Assembly: GCA_030950085.1 (NCBI GenBank)
Contig: JAUZRW010000218.1
Span: 1 to 47,086 of the forward strand
DNA from: Anaerolineae bacterium
Lineage (GTDB): Bacteria; Chloroflexota; Anaerolineae; Aggregatilineales; Phototrophicaceae
Length of the DNA stretch: 47,086 nucleotides
Reading direction: 5' to 3'
Below the pieces are notes generated by a model, which worked only from the letters and a program-made list of their open reading frames with translations, did not search any database and was not told the origin of the DNA. This document shows, piece after piece, positions 8,711 through 16,361 of the stretch (position 1 is the first letter of the stretch; every line of letters starts with the position of its first letter). Position numbers and translations under genes: made by a program.

Positions 8711-10918
8711 ATGATTAAACGTTTTCAGACCACTATCCAGCCTATTTTACACTTCCTTGAAGCAGGATTAATGGGACTGTTTTTTGTACAAGCGATGCGA
8801 ATGTTAGTTGGCGACTTGTATTCACATATCCAGAGTGCCAGTCTATTTGATAGTTACACCCTGCGCGAGATTGAATTTGATACGTCTGTATCGGGTGTCA
8901 TTCTGCCGAGTACGGTCAGCAACGAGATTATCTTACTAGGTGTCATGCTGGCACTCCCTGTATTATTGCTCTTATTAGGGCGCGTGCGTTTTATGTTCAT
9001 TGTGGCAGTCGGCTTAGGGGCATTTGGACGTGCGGCAATGACCATCCCCGACACAGGTATTTCGAGTACGATGGGCGCAATATTGGCTGTCGGTGGCGGA
9101 TTAATATACATTCTGCTTTTAGTCAGCCAGCGAGCAACAAAATTTCCGTACTTTTTTATTCTTGGCTTTGCTGCTGACCAGATGATACGAGCATTTGGCA
9201 GTACATCCGACCCAACTTGGACTTCGCAATTTGCCAATCCACAACTGGCTTTGTCGGTAACAGTTGTCGTGCTGGCCTTAATTAACACATTCCGAAAACC
9301 TCAAATTGAACGTAGCCAACTGAGTGATGGTACACGGATTGACCTCAATAAAGGCAAATTGACCATATGGGGGGCAATCGGCTTGGGTGGATTATTATTC
9401 TTAGAATTTTCGTTACTCGCATTGCCGAATACCATTATGGGACGTAGCGGTACAGAACTTTACACGGTATTCGTGCCGCTTGTACTGGCTGCCACCTTAC
9501 TACCTCTGATTCCGACGGTGCGCTCTCAAGCTCGCCAACTCATTGCCCCATTTGCCCCCAACACACGCGGTTGGATATGGTTGATTTTCATGGCACTATT
9601 GCTCGTTTTCGGGACGCGACTCACACAAATTACGATTGCAATTAGTGGTGGTGCAGCCGTGACTCCTATTGGTGGTATTTTACTGGGAATATGTCAATTT
9701 GCAGCGTCCATGATTTGGTGGTGGTTTGTTCGACCTAAAACTGAAAACGAACATAATTTCGGCGGTTTGTGGCTTGTATTATCTATGCTGATATTTGCCT
9801 TATTCGTCGGGGTAGATATTTTTACTTATGATTATGCCTTCGTACAGCAACTCGCAGCACCATTAGATAGATTGAACAATGTTATTCCGCCGCTATTGCG
9901 TGGATTACGGGGTATGGGACTGGCGTTAATTTTGTTCGCGGCATTCTTATCCACACTGCCGATGATTCAATCGACTCGCCGCATTCCGTGGTCGGGCGCA
10001 AAACCTATTATTTCGTTGATTGTGCTGGTTATCGTCGCTGTCGCCACTGCTGGCAGTTATCGTCTATCGCTTCCGCCGCAGGTACTACCCGTTGTCAATG
10101 TCGATAGGATTCGAGTGGGTACATGGAATATTCATGGCGGATACAGTGAGTTTTTCGCCTATAGTTTGGAAGATGTCGCTGTCACAATATATGAAAGTGG
10201 CGCAGATGTTGTCTTATTGCAAGAGGTGGAAGCAGGGCGCTTAACGAGTTATGGGGTTGACCAATCGTTGTGGCTTGCACGGCGCATCAGTGCGATTGCC
10301 ATTAGTCAGGGCGATAATCGCGGCATGGACAAACGCTTTTTTGCAGCAAATGAAGGGTTACAGGGTTTAGCTGTTTTATCGAGAGTACCGATTGCTTTTG
10401 ATGATGGCGAATTGCTCAATAGCATCGAATCTGAAACAGGGCGCTTTATTGGACAACAAACAGCCTTACAACGGGTGCAAATTATCCCCGACAATGGACC
10501 CGTGACGATTTACAATACATCATTGGGGGTGTTGCTACAAAGTTCAGAACAATCCGTACAAGAAAATAATCAGGAACAACAACTCAGCCAAATTTTAGAT
10601 ATTATTGCACGGCATGTCGAAGATGATTATGGACAGCAGTTAGGGCGTGCCTTACTCGGTGGCACATTCAACAATGTACCGAGTTCGCCTCTAATTCAAC
10701 GCATGTATGATACGCCATTTATTGACCCATTCGCTGGTACGAATCTGACATTATCGGCAACCTTACGACGCGCCAACTTACCACCTGCACGCTATGATTA
10801 CTTGTGGTTATGGTCTCAAACATTGCAACCATCCGGTACAAATGTGATGAATGATAGACCTGCCCATGCTGCCTCTGACCATCGTTTGGCAGTTGTGGAA
10901 ATCATTATTCGACAATAG
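8711..10918 (+). CDS. Polytopic membrane protein with C-terminal endonuclease/exonuclease/phosphatase domain
   Basis: 735-residue protein. About thirteen hydrophobic segments cover roughly residues 15-455, for example IILLGVMLALPVLLLLLGRV and WIWLIFMALLLVFGTRL. An EEP-superfamily domain follows from about 465 to the end: TWNIHGG (catalytic Asn), LLQEVEAGR (metal-binding Glu) and the terminal SDHRLAVVEI (catalytic Asp-His pair). The EEP fold cleaves phosphodiesters in nucleic acids, inositol lipids or sphingomyelin; here it should sit at the membrane surface. ATG 8711 is chosen because GGAG lies 5 bases upstream; an in-frame GTG at 8672 lacks such a site. The gene is divergent from the amidohydrolase gene. 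A role in phospholipid or nucleotide hydrolysis is inference only. Confidence 0.78.
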   Translation: MIKRFQTTIQPILHFLEAGLMGLFFVQAMRMLVGDLYSHIQSASLFDSYTLREIEFDTSVSGVILPSTVSNEIILLGVMLALPVLLLLLGRVRFMFIVAVGLGAFGRAAMTIPDTGISSTMGAILAVGGGLIYILLLVSQRATKFPYFFILGFAADQMIRAFGSTSDPTWTSQFANPQLALSVTVVVLALINTFRKPQIERSQLSDGTRIDLNKGKLTIWGAIGLGGLLFLEFSLLALPNTIMGRSGTELYTVFVPLVLAATLLPLIPTVRSQARQLIAPFAPNTRGWIWLIFMALLLVFGTRLTQITIAISGGAAVTPIGGILLGICQFAASMIWWWFVRPKTENEHNFGGLWLVLSMLIFALFVGVDIFTYDYAFVQQLAAPLDRLNNVIPPLLRGLRGMGLALILFAAFLSTLPMIQSTRRIPWSGAKPIISLIVLVIVAVATAGSYRLSLPPQVLPVVNVDRIRVGTWNIHGGYSEFFAYSLEDVAVTIYESGADVVLLQEVEAGRLTSYGVDQSLWLARRISAIAISQGDNRGMDKRFFAANEGLQGLAVLSRVPIAFDDGELLNSIESETGRFIGQQTALQRVQIIPDNGPVTIYNTSLGVLLQSSEQSVQENNQEQQLSQILDIIARHVEDDYGQQLGRALLGGTFNNVPSSPLIQRMYDTPFIDPFAGTNLTLSATLRRANLPPARYDYLWLWSQTLQPSGTNVMNDRPAHAASDHRLAVVEIIIRQ

Positions 10919-10930
10919 AGCTTGTATTGT

Positions 10931-11000
10931 TTAGAAAAAGCGTAACATAGAGACGCAGAGCATAATTTGAATAGGATTCTTTGCGTTTTTGCGGGGCATC
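10931..11000. repeat. Degenerate inverted-repeat element of the GACGCAGAG / CTTTGCG type
   Basis: Left half AGCGTAACATAGAGACGCAG and right half TTCTTTGCGTTTTTGCGG are roughly inverted to each other around an AT-rich centre. From memory this resembles palindromic intergenic repeats common in environmental bacterial genomes. It is an imperfect copy and lies downstream of the EEP gene. Confidence 0.4.
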
Positions 11001-11050
11001 TTTAGTCTAAGTGTTTTCCAGATTCTACATTGGCAATATATTAAATCAAA

Positions 11051-11088
11051 TCGAATTGGGATTTAGCACGCTAAACCCCTACGAATTA
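11051..11088. repeat. Palindromic intergenic element with 2-base loop
   Basis: GGGATTTAGC (11058-11067) and GCTAAACCC (11070-11078) form a stem with one bulged A and a 2-base loop, followed by CTACGAATT that partly mirrors the CGAATT at the left. It resembles small REP/MITE-like palindromes ending GTAGGGG. It is intergenic, between convergent genes. Confidence 0.4.
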
Positions 11089-11114
11089 TAGAGCCACTTT
11101 TTGCGAGAGCCTGA

Positions 11115-11951
11115 TTATGATGCCTGTGGTGTAACCGCCTCAATATTGACTGCACCACTGACCTCTTCGTTGGCTTCATCAGAGGCTTCATTGGCTGCAT
11201 CTGAGTTATCATCGAGGGCAGCAATCATTAACTGTGCCTCTTCAGACCAGCCGACATCTTCTAGACGTTGTAGTGCCGCACGCGCCGCCGATTGTGCTGC
11301 TGAACGCTTGCTTGTCCCTACCCCTGCTCCGATGACAACATCACCAACCACAACCTCAAGGAAAAATTCTTTCTCATGGTCGGGTCCCGACGCATCTATG
11401 AGGCGATATACTGGTGTCACACGGAGTTCTGCTTGTGTGCGCTCTTGTAACATGCTACGAGCATCTTTGTGTAAATTGTTTTCCAGCACATATTCCAGCA
11501 ATGCCTCTAAACGGGGAATCGCAAATTGCTTCACAGCATCCAGACCGCTATCCATGTAAATAGCCGCAATCACCGCCTCGAAACCGCAACAAAGCGTATT
11601 GACGCGAGTCCGTCCGCCGCTATGTTCTTCACCCTTGCCAATCAGCAAAAATTCGCCTAATCGACAATCGGAGGCAAGCATCGCCAGTGAATCTGTCCGA
11701 ACGAGAGCCGCACGTAATTGGGTTAGCTCCCCTTCAGATACATCCACAAAACGACGAAACAACATATCTCCGACAACAAAATCTAAAATCGCATCGCCCA
11801 AAAATTCCAAGCGTTCATTATCTCGCATATCGCCTTCGACCTCATTGACAAAAGAGCGATGTGTCAACGCCCGTTGGAGCATTTCTGGTTCTCGGAATTT
11901 TACGCCGAGAATTTCCTCAAACTCTTGAATTTGCTTATTTATTTCAACCAT
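11115..11951 (-). CDS. rnc: Ribonuclease III
   Basis: 278-residue double-strand-specific endoribonuclease for rRNA and mRNA processing. The N-terminal catalytic domain shows the signature NERLEFLGDAILD (E46, E49, D53) and FEAVIAAIYMD (E125). The C-terminal dsRNA-binding domain (about 158-228) has QERTQAELRVTPVY and GTSKRSAAQSAARAAL. The metal-binding Asp expected three residues before E125 is Cys (C122, in LCCGFEA; E. coli D114 position). After the dsRBD there is an Ala/Glu/Asp-rich tail of about 45 residues. GGAG sits 5 bases before ATG 11951. The start overlaps the end of fabF by 8 bases, so the two are translationally coupled, an arrangement frequent in bacteria. Confidence 0.93.
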   Translation of the reverse strand: MVEINKQIQEFEEILGVKFREPEMLQRALTHRSFVNEVEGDMRDNERLEFLGDAILDFVVGDMLFRRFVDVSEGELTQLRAALVRTDSLAMLASDCRLGEFLLIGKGEEHSGGRTRVNTLCCGFEAVIAAIYMDSGLDAVKQFAIPRLEALLEYVLENNLHKDARSMLQERTQAELRVTPVYRLIDASGPDHEKEFFLEVVVGDVVIGAGVGTSKRSAAQSAARAALQRLEDVGWSEEAQLMIAALDDNSDAANEASDEANEEVSGAVNIEAVTPQAS

Positions 11952-13185
11952 CGAATCTCCTAAAGATTAATGCTGCATTGTGTCCACCAAAGCCAAATGA
12001 ATTGGTCATGGCGTATTTTATACGAATATTGCGTGCTGTATGAGGTACATAATCCAAGTCACATAAGGGGTCAGGATTATCATGATTCAGTGTTGGAGGT
12101 GCAAGTTGTTCACAAATAGAAAGAACTGTAAATGCAGCCTCCATTGCCGATGTCGCGCCCATACTATGCCCTGTCATCGGCTTTGTTGCACTGATAGGGA
12201 TTTTATAGGCATGGTCGCCAAAAACACGCTTGATAGCTGTCGTTTCCATTGGGTCATTGAGCAATGTTGATGTGCCATGGGCGCTAATAAAATCAATATC
12301 TTCGGGATTCAATTGTGCATCATCTAATGCGAACTGCATGGCTTCTGATGCCCCACGACCATCGGGCAAGGGTGCTGTGCGATGAAAAGCATCCGTGGAT
12401 GAACCCCATCCGACCAATTCTACTAGAATATTCGCCCCACGCTTTTTAGCCGATTCCAAATCTTCAATTGCCAAAACGCCGCAACCGTCTCCAAAAATCA
12501 TGCCTGTACGGTCTTTATCAAAGGGGCGCAAGGCTGTTTTGGGGTCAGGGTGACGGGACATCGCTCGCATCTTATCAAATGCTGCAATCCCTAAGTCGAG
12601 TATCGGATAATCTGAGCAACCTGCCAATGCCCTATCAACACGACCTGCTTTGATGAGGGTATACGCATAGCCAATATTATCTGCCCCTGTCGCACAAGCA
12701 GAAACCAATACCTGTGAGGGACCCGTTGCCCCTGTTTGAATAGCAACAATATTATTGCCCGCATTGACAAGCAACATCGGAATCGCAAAAGGGGTCATTT
12801 TGCGCGGATTACCTGTTGCACGAATTAAATCCATGTATTCTGCATAACGTTTGAGACCACCCGTTGACGATGCAATGAACATACTGCTTCGTGACGCATT
12901 ATCTTGGGTAATTTCAAAACCTGAATCTTTGAGTGCTTCTTGTGCTGCCGCAACGATGTAATGTTGGTGATAATCTAGGCGGCGAACCTCTTTAGCAGCC
13001 ATGTAGTCGAGTGGGTCAAAATCTTTGACCTCTGCTGCAATTTTCACATTAAATCTGCTGGCATCGAAATAGGTAATATAGTCAATACCACAGACACCAT
13101 TTTTGATGTTCTGCCATGTATCTTGAACGTTATTGCCTAGTGCCGTTACAAGACCTAACCCGGTGACAACTACACGTCTTGTCAT
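11944..13185 (-). CDS. fabF: Beta-ketoacyl-ACP synthase II
   Basis: 413-residue condensing enzyme of fatty-acid elongation, adding two carbons from malonyl-ACP. The catalytic triad is visible: C164 in VSACATGADN, H303 in SAHGTSTLLNDP and H340 in ATKPMTGHSMGA, with K335 in the same segment. The C-terminal NSFGFGGHNAALIF closes the thiolase fold. Length is typical of FabF; the two-histidine triad excludes FabH. GGAGG lies 5 bases before ATG 13185. It is followed by rnc with an 8-base overlap. No acyl carrier protein or other fab gene is adjacent in this window. Confidence 0.93.
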   Translation of the reverse strand: MTRRVVVTGLGLVTALGNNVQDTWQNIKNGVCGIDYITYFDASRFNVKIAAEVKDFDPLDYMAAKEVRRLDYHQHYIVAAAQEALKDSGFEITQDNASRSSMFIASSTGGLKRYAEYMDLIRATGNPRKMTPFAIPMLLVNAGNNIVAIQTGATGPSQVLVSACATGADNIGYAYTLIKAGRVDRALAGCSDYPILDLGIAAFDKMRAMSRHPDPKTALRPFDKDRTGMIFGDGCGVLAIEDLESAKKRGANILVELVGWGSSTDAFHRTAPLPDGRGASEAMQFALDDAQLNPEDIDFISAHGTSTLLNDPMETTAIKRVFGDHAYKIPISATKPMTGHSMGATSAMEAAFTVLSICEQLAPPTLNHDNPDPLCDLDYVPHTARNIRIKYAMTNSFGFGGHNAALIFRRFDG

Positions 13186-13211
13186 TTGCCCCTCCTCAAG
13201 AAGTGTACGGT

Positions 13212-13231
13212 ACAGTAACCTGAATTACTGT
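13212..13231. promoter_or_regulatory. Inverted repeat upstream of fabF, candidate operator
   Basis: ACAGTAA-CCTGAA-TTACTGT: perfect 7-bp arms with a 6-base spacer, 26 bases upstream of the fabF start codon. There is no T-run, so it looks more like a dimeric repressor site than a terminator. No matching regulator is encoded nearby. Confidence 0.4.
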
Positions 13232-13288
13232 CCAACGATTTGTCCAGCCGTGTTTTGTACCACAGCAAACTCCTGATTTCTAGCGTTG

Positions 13289-14008
13289 CTATGAGATGCG
13301 GTCATCGGGACTCGGCACATAGCCGCCTTCAATCCATGTTTCGCCATCCGCACCTACCTCTTTTTTCCAGACAGGCACAATCTCTTTCAGGCGGTCAATA
13401 CCATAGCGTGCCGCCTCAAAACATCCTTCGTCTCGATGCCCTGACGAACAAGCAATCAATACTGTATTCTGCCCAACTTTCAATTTGCCGATACGCTGCA
13501 TAATAGCGATTCCTTGTACCAGTGGATAACGGTCTCGGATTTCGTTGGCGACTTGCTGCATCTTTGCTATCGCCATCGACTCGTATGCTTCGTATTCTAA
13601 ATATTCCGTTTTGGGCAGATGCCCCTCTTTTTTCGTCTCGCCACGTACCATACCACTAAACAAGCAAACAGCCCCTGTTGCAGGAGTGGTTATCGCTGCG
13701 ACGATTTCGTCATGGTCAACAGGCTCAGTCGGCAAACGGAAAATTTCGGGATAATCGCCACTTCCCCCACTCACAGGTGGGAAGAATGCCACTTCACCCC
13801 CATCGTTGACGATATCGCTATCAAAAACAAATTCATCATTCAGCGCGGCAGATGCAATTTTCAAGTTCGCTTCCATATTCGGATAGCGGTCTATCATCTG
13901 TTGCCGTACATGCTTAATGGTTGTGCTTTCACCTGCTATAGACAGCACAATTTTCTTTTTACCTGCTAAATCTCTGAGTGTCGCAAATAACAAAACTTCG
14001 ATTTGCAT
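13289..14008 (-). CDS. MoaD-MoaE fusion, molybdopterin synthase
   Basis: 239 residues combining both subunits of molybdopterin synthase, which adds two sulfurs to cyclic pyranopterin monophosphate. Residues 1-82 are a ubiquitin-like MoaD ending in PPVSGG (G81-G82), the double glycine normally thiocarboxylated. Residues about 90-239 are MoaE with SGMVRGE, SSGHRDEGCFEA and VPVWKKEVGADGETWIEGG, which holds the active-site lysines. As encoded, the MoaD tail is not free; the related M. tuberculosis MoaX fusion is cleaved after the Gly-Gly, and the same is inferred here. GGAGG lies 4 bases before ATG 14008, and the start overlaps the moaC stop (TGATG), so the pair is an operon. Confidence 0.9.
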   Translation of the reverse strand: MQIEVLLFATLRDLAGKKKIVLSIAGESTTIKHVRQQMIDRYPNMEANLKIASAALNDEFVFDSDIVNDGGEVAFFPPVSGGSGDYPEIFRLPTEPVDHDEIVAAITTPATGAVCLFSGMVRGETKKEGHLPKTEYLEYEAYESMAIAKMQQVANEIRDRYPLVQGIAIMQRIGKLKVGQNTVLIACSSGHRDEGCFEAARYGIDRLKEIVPVWKKEVGADGETWIEGGYVPSPDDRIS

Positions 14009-14490
14009 CAGTCCTCCGCAATATAATCACCGCGCATTCCACCATGTTTTTCTAGCAAGCGAATATCACCGATTCGCATCGTGCGGTCAACCGCTTTTGC
14101 CATATCATAAATTGTCAGGGCGGCGATGCTCACGGCAGTTAACACTTCCATTTCAATGCCTGTTTTGCCAACAGTTCGCGCCATTGCCTTGATGCGAATA
14201 GCATTCGTCTCGTCATCTAACCAAATATCGACAGCAATTTTCGTAATTGGCACAGGATGGCACAAAGGGATGAGTTCCGATGTTTTCTTAGCACCCATAA
14301 TTCCCGCAATACGGGCCACTGTTAAGACATCCCCTTTTTTCATATTGCCCTCTTTGATGAGACGCAACGTATCGGGCTGAACATACACCGCACCTTCGGC
14401 AATTGCAATACGGTCAGTATCCGGCTTATCACCCACATCCACCATATCGGCTTTACCGTGTTTATCCAGATGAGTCAATTCGTTAGGCAT
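14008..14490 (-). CDS. moaC: Cyclic pyranopterin monophosphate synthase MoaC
   Basis: 160 residues, the normal MoaC length. It converts 3',8-cyclo-7,8-dihydro-GTP to cyclic pyranopterin monophosphate, the step before molybdopterin synthase. Conserved segments are [31 protein letters not shown] and [10 protein letters not shown], with the catalytic Lys and Asp. GGAG lies 5 bases before ATG 14490. It is the first gene of the moaC-moaDE unit. moaA is not in the window; moeA lies 18 kb away on the other strand. Confidence 0.95.
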   Translation of the reverse strand: MPNELTHLDKHGKADMVDVGDKPDTDRIAIAEGAVYVQPDTLRLIKEGNMKKGDVLTVARIAGIMGAKKTSELIPLCHPVPITKIAVDIWLDDETNAIRIKAMARTVGKTGIEMEVLTAVSIAALTIYDMAKAVDRTMRIGDIRLLEKHGGMRGDYIAED

Positions 14491-14516
14491 CGTTACTCCA
14501 TTACTATATGAAACCT

Positions 14517-14545
14517 ATTATAGTCTGTATCAGTGGTCTTGTTTA
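14517..14545 (-). promoter_or_regulatory. Promoter for moaC-moaDE
   Basis: On the minus strand: -35 TAAACA (14545-14540), 17-base spacer, -10 TATAAT (14522-14517). It lies 27 bases upstream of the moaC start. Its -35 box overlaps that of the divergent ftsY promoter. Confidence 0.55.
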
Positions 14546-14567
14546 GATTTCGCGCCACAAGTATACT
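14539..14567 (+). promoter_or_regulatory. Promoter for the ftsY operon
   Basis: -35 TTGTTT (14539-14544), 17-base spacer, -10 TATACT (14562-14567), 45 bases before the ftsY start. The -35 is weak; the -10 matches five of six. Confidence 0.5.
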
Positions 14568-14611
14568 CGACTTAAATTTGTATCAATAGGGATAGTGGAG
14601 ACAACGATAAC

Positions 14612-15520
14612 GTGGGTATTTTTCGGCGAGGATTAAGCAAAACACGCGGCTCATTTTTTGGTCGCATCACGCAAATATTCGGCAATAGTGACATTGACGA
14701 TGAGACATGGGATGACCTTGAGGCGCTGCTGATTCAAGCAGATTTAGGGCTTGAGACTACCCAAACTGTCATGGATTTTGTGCGCGATGAAGTTGCCAGT
14801 CAAGGAATTACCAAAGCAGACCAGCTAGAAAAATTAGTCAAAGAATCACTAGAAGCATTACTAGACCATCCCCCGCGTCCCTTAAATATCAGTGGGCGTG
14901 ACTTATCCATTATTCTGATTGTGGGTGTCAATGGTTCTGGAAAAACCACGTCGATTGCCAAAATTGCTAATCGTCTCAAACGTGCCGGACGAAATGTCAT
15001 GATAGCCGCAGCCGATACATTTCGGGCTGCCGCTATCGAACAAATCCAGCGATGGGGTGAACGGATTGATGTGCCTGTTATTGCTAATAAACCGGGTAGT
15101 GACCCCGGTGCAGTCGTCTATGATGCTATTGAAGCGGCAAAAGCACGCAAGGCAGAAATTCTCATCATAGATACCGCCGGACGCTTACACAACAACTATA
15201 ATCTAATGGCAGAACTCGCCAAAATTGAGGGAGTCATCGAAAAAGCTGTTCCCGATGCACCCCATGAGATACTGCTTGTGCTTGATGGTACAACCGGACA
15301 AAATGCGCTTCAGCAAGGGATGAAATTCTCTGATTCAGTCGATATTAGTGGACTCGTCATTACTAAGTTAGACGGCACTGCCAAAGGTGGTATGATTTTC
15401 TCGGTCTACAATGACCTTGATGTTCCAGTGCAATTTATCGGTTTGGGCGAAGGTGTTGATGATTTGGTTTACTTCAATCCTGAAAATTTCGTGAATAGTT
15501 TGTTTGAAGACAAAACATAG
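14612..15520 (+). CDS. ftsY: Signal recognition particle receptor FtsY
   Basis: 302-residue SRP-family GTPase that docks the SRP-ribosome complex at the membrane for co-translational insertion. It has a four-helix N domain (about 1-95) followed by the G domain. The P-loop is GVNGSGKTT (K111), followed by [37 protein letters not shown] and the closing [18 protein letters not shown]. It lacks the long acidic A domain of E. coli FtsY, as in many bacteria; its N-terminal helix with basic residues may serve as the membrane contact. The start is GTG 14612 with GGAG 12 bases upstream. It heads an operon with the methyltransferase one base after its stop. Confidence 0.95.
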   Translation: MGIFRRGLSKTRGSFFGRITQIFGNSDIDDETWDDLEALLIQADLGLETTQTVMDFVRDEVASQGITKADQLEKLVKESLEALLDHPPRPLNISGRDLSIILIVGVNGSGKTTSIAKIANRLKRAGRNVMIAAADTFRAAAIEQIQRWGERIDVPVIANKPGSDPGAVVYDAIEAAKARKAEILIIDTAGRLHNNYNLMAELAKIEGVIEKAVPDAPHEILLVLDGTTGQNALQQGMKFSDSVDISGLVITKLDGTAKGGMIFSVYNDLDVPVQFIGLGEGVDDLVYFNPENFVNSLFEDKT

Positions 15521-15521
15521 C

Positions 15522-16325
15522 ATGTCGCGGTCAACCATTACTAGCTTCCAGAATAGCAAAATCAAATTGGCAACTAAGCTAGTCAGCAAGCGCGAACGCC
15601 AAAAACACAATCTTTTTTTGATTGATTATGCCCGTGACCTTGAACGGGCTTTAGCGTGTCACTACACAGTAGAATTCGTATTTTATTGTGAATCGTTGGC
15701 AACAGACGCTGATAAATCTTTGCTCGATACATTAAGCGATAGCGAAATATATGATGTATCGCCTGAATTGATGGAAAAAGCCAGCTATCGGCAAAATCCC
15801 GGCGGATTAGTCGCTATTATGCAGCAAAAACAGCAATTAACGGTCAAAGATGCTGAAAAAAGCCATTCAGATAACATATTAGGGCTGGTCAAGCTGAGTA
15901 AACCGGGCAATATCGGCGCACTACTGCGAACAGCCGATGCCATAGGCTTTGATACGATATTCTTGATTGATACGCCGCTTGATAGTTACAATCCCAATAT
16001 CATTCGTGCCAGTACAGGGGCAGTTTTTCTCGATAATATTTATCAGATGACAACATTTGAAGCCTTAGATTTCTTCGCAGAAAAGCAGATTTCTCTTGTG
16101 GCAACACACCTTGATGGTACAATGAATCTATACGACTTCGATTTTACTGAACATCCGACGGCAATTTTGTTGGGTACAGAAGATACAGGATTAGAGGATA
16201 TATGGGTCAACCACTCTGACGCGCTGGTCAAAATCCCCATGATAGGACGTTTATCAGACTCGCTGAATGTATCAGTCAGTGGGGCTATTTTCATGTACGA
16301 AGCCCACCGCCAACGTCATTCTTGA
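15522..16325 (+). CDS. SPOUT (TrmH/SpoU) RNA 2'-O-methyltransferase
   Basis: 267-residue SAM-dependent RNA ribose methyltransferase. There is an N-terminal SpoU substrate-binding domain (about 1-105) and the knotted SPOUT domain (about 110-267) with its three motifs: PGNIGALLRTADAIGFDTIF (Asn/Arg), AILLGTEDTGLE and IPMIGRLSDSLNVSVSGAI. The paralogue group most likely modifies 23S rRNA (RlmB-like) or tRNA; I cannot choose. ATG 15522 directly after the ftsY stop is preferred over TTG 15504, which would overlap ftsY and add six residues. prfB follows 36 bases downstream. Confidence 0.9.
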   Translation: MSRSTITSFQNSKIKLATKLVSKRERQKHNLFLIDYARDLERALACHYTVEFVFYCESLATDADKSLLDTLSDSEIYDVSPELMEKASYRQNPGGLVAIMQQKQQLTVKDAEKSHSDNILGLVKLSKPGNIGALLRTADAIGFDTIFLIDTPLDSYNPNIIRASTGAVFLDNIYQMTTFEALDFFAEKQISLVATHLDGTMNLYDFDFTEHPTAILLGTEDTGLEDIWVNHSDALVKIPMIGRLSDSLNVSVSGAIFMYEAHRQRHS

Positions 16326-16361
16326 ACCTATCGTCAACCAGAGCAAAAGTGAGATTCATAG

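Noticed and set aside
11101-11559. Serine/alanine-rich plus-strand frame opposite rnc
   Set aside because: Composition is that of an antisense frame of RNase III; no start site or family match.
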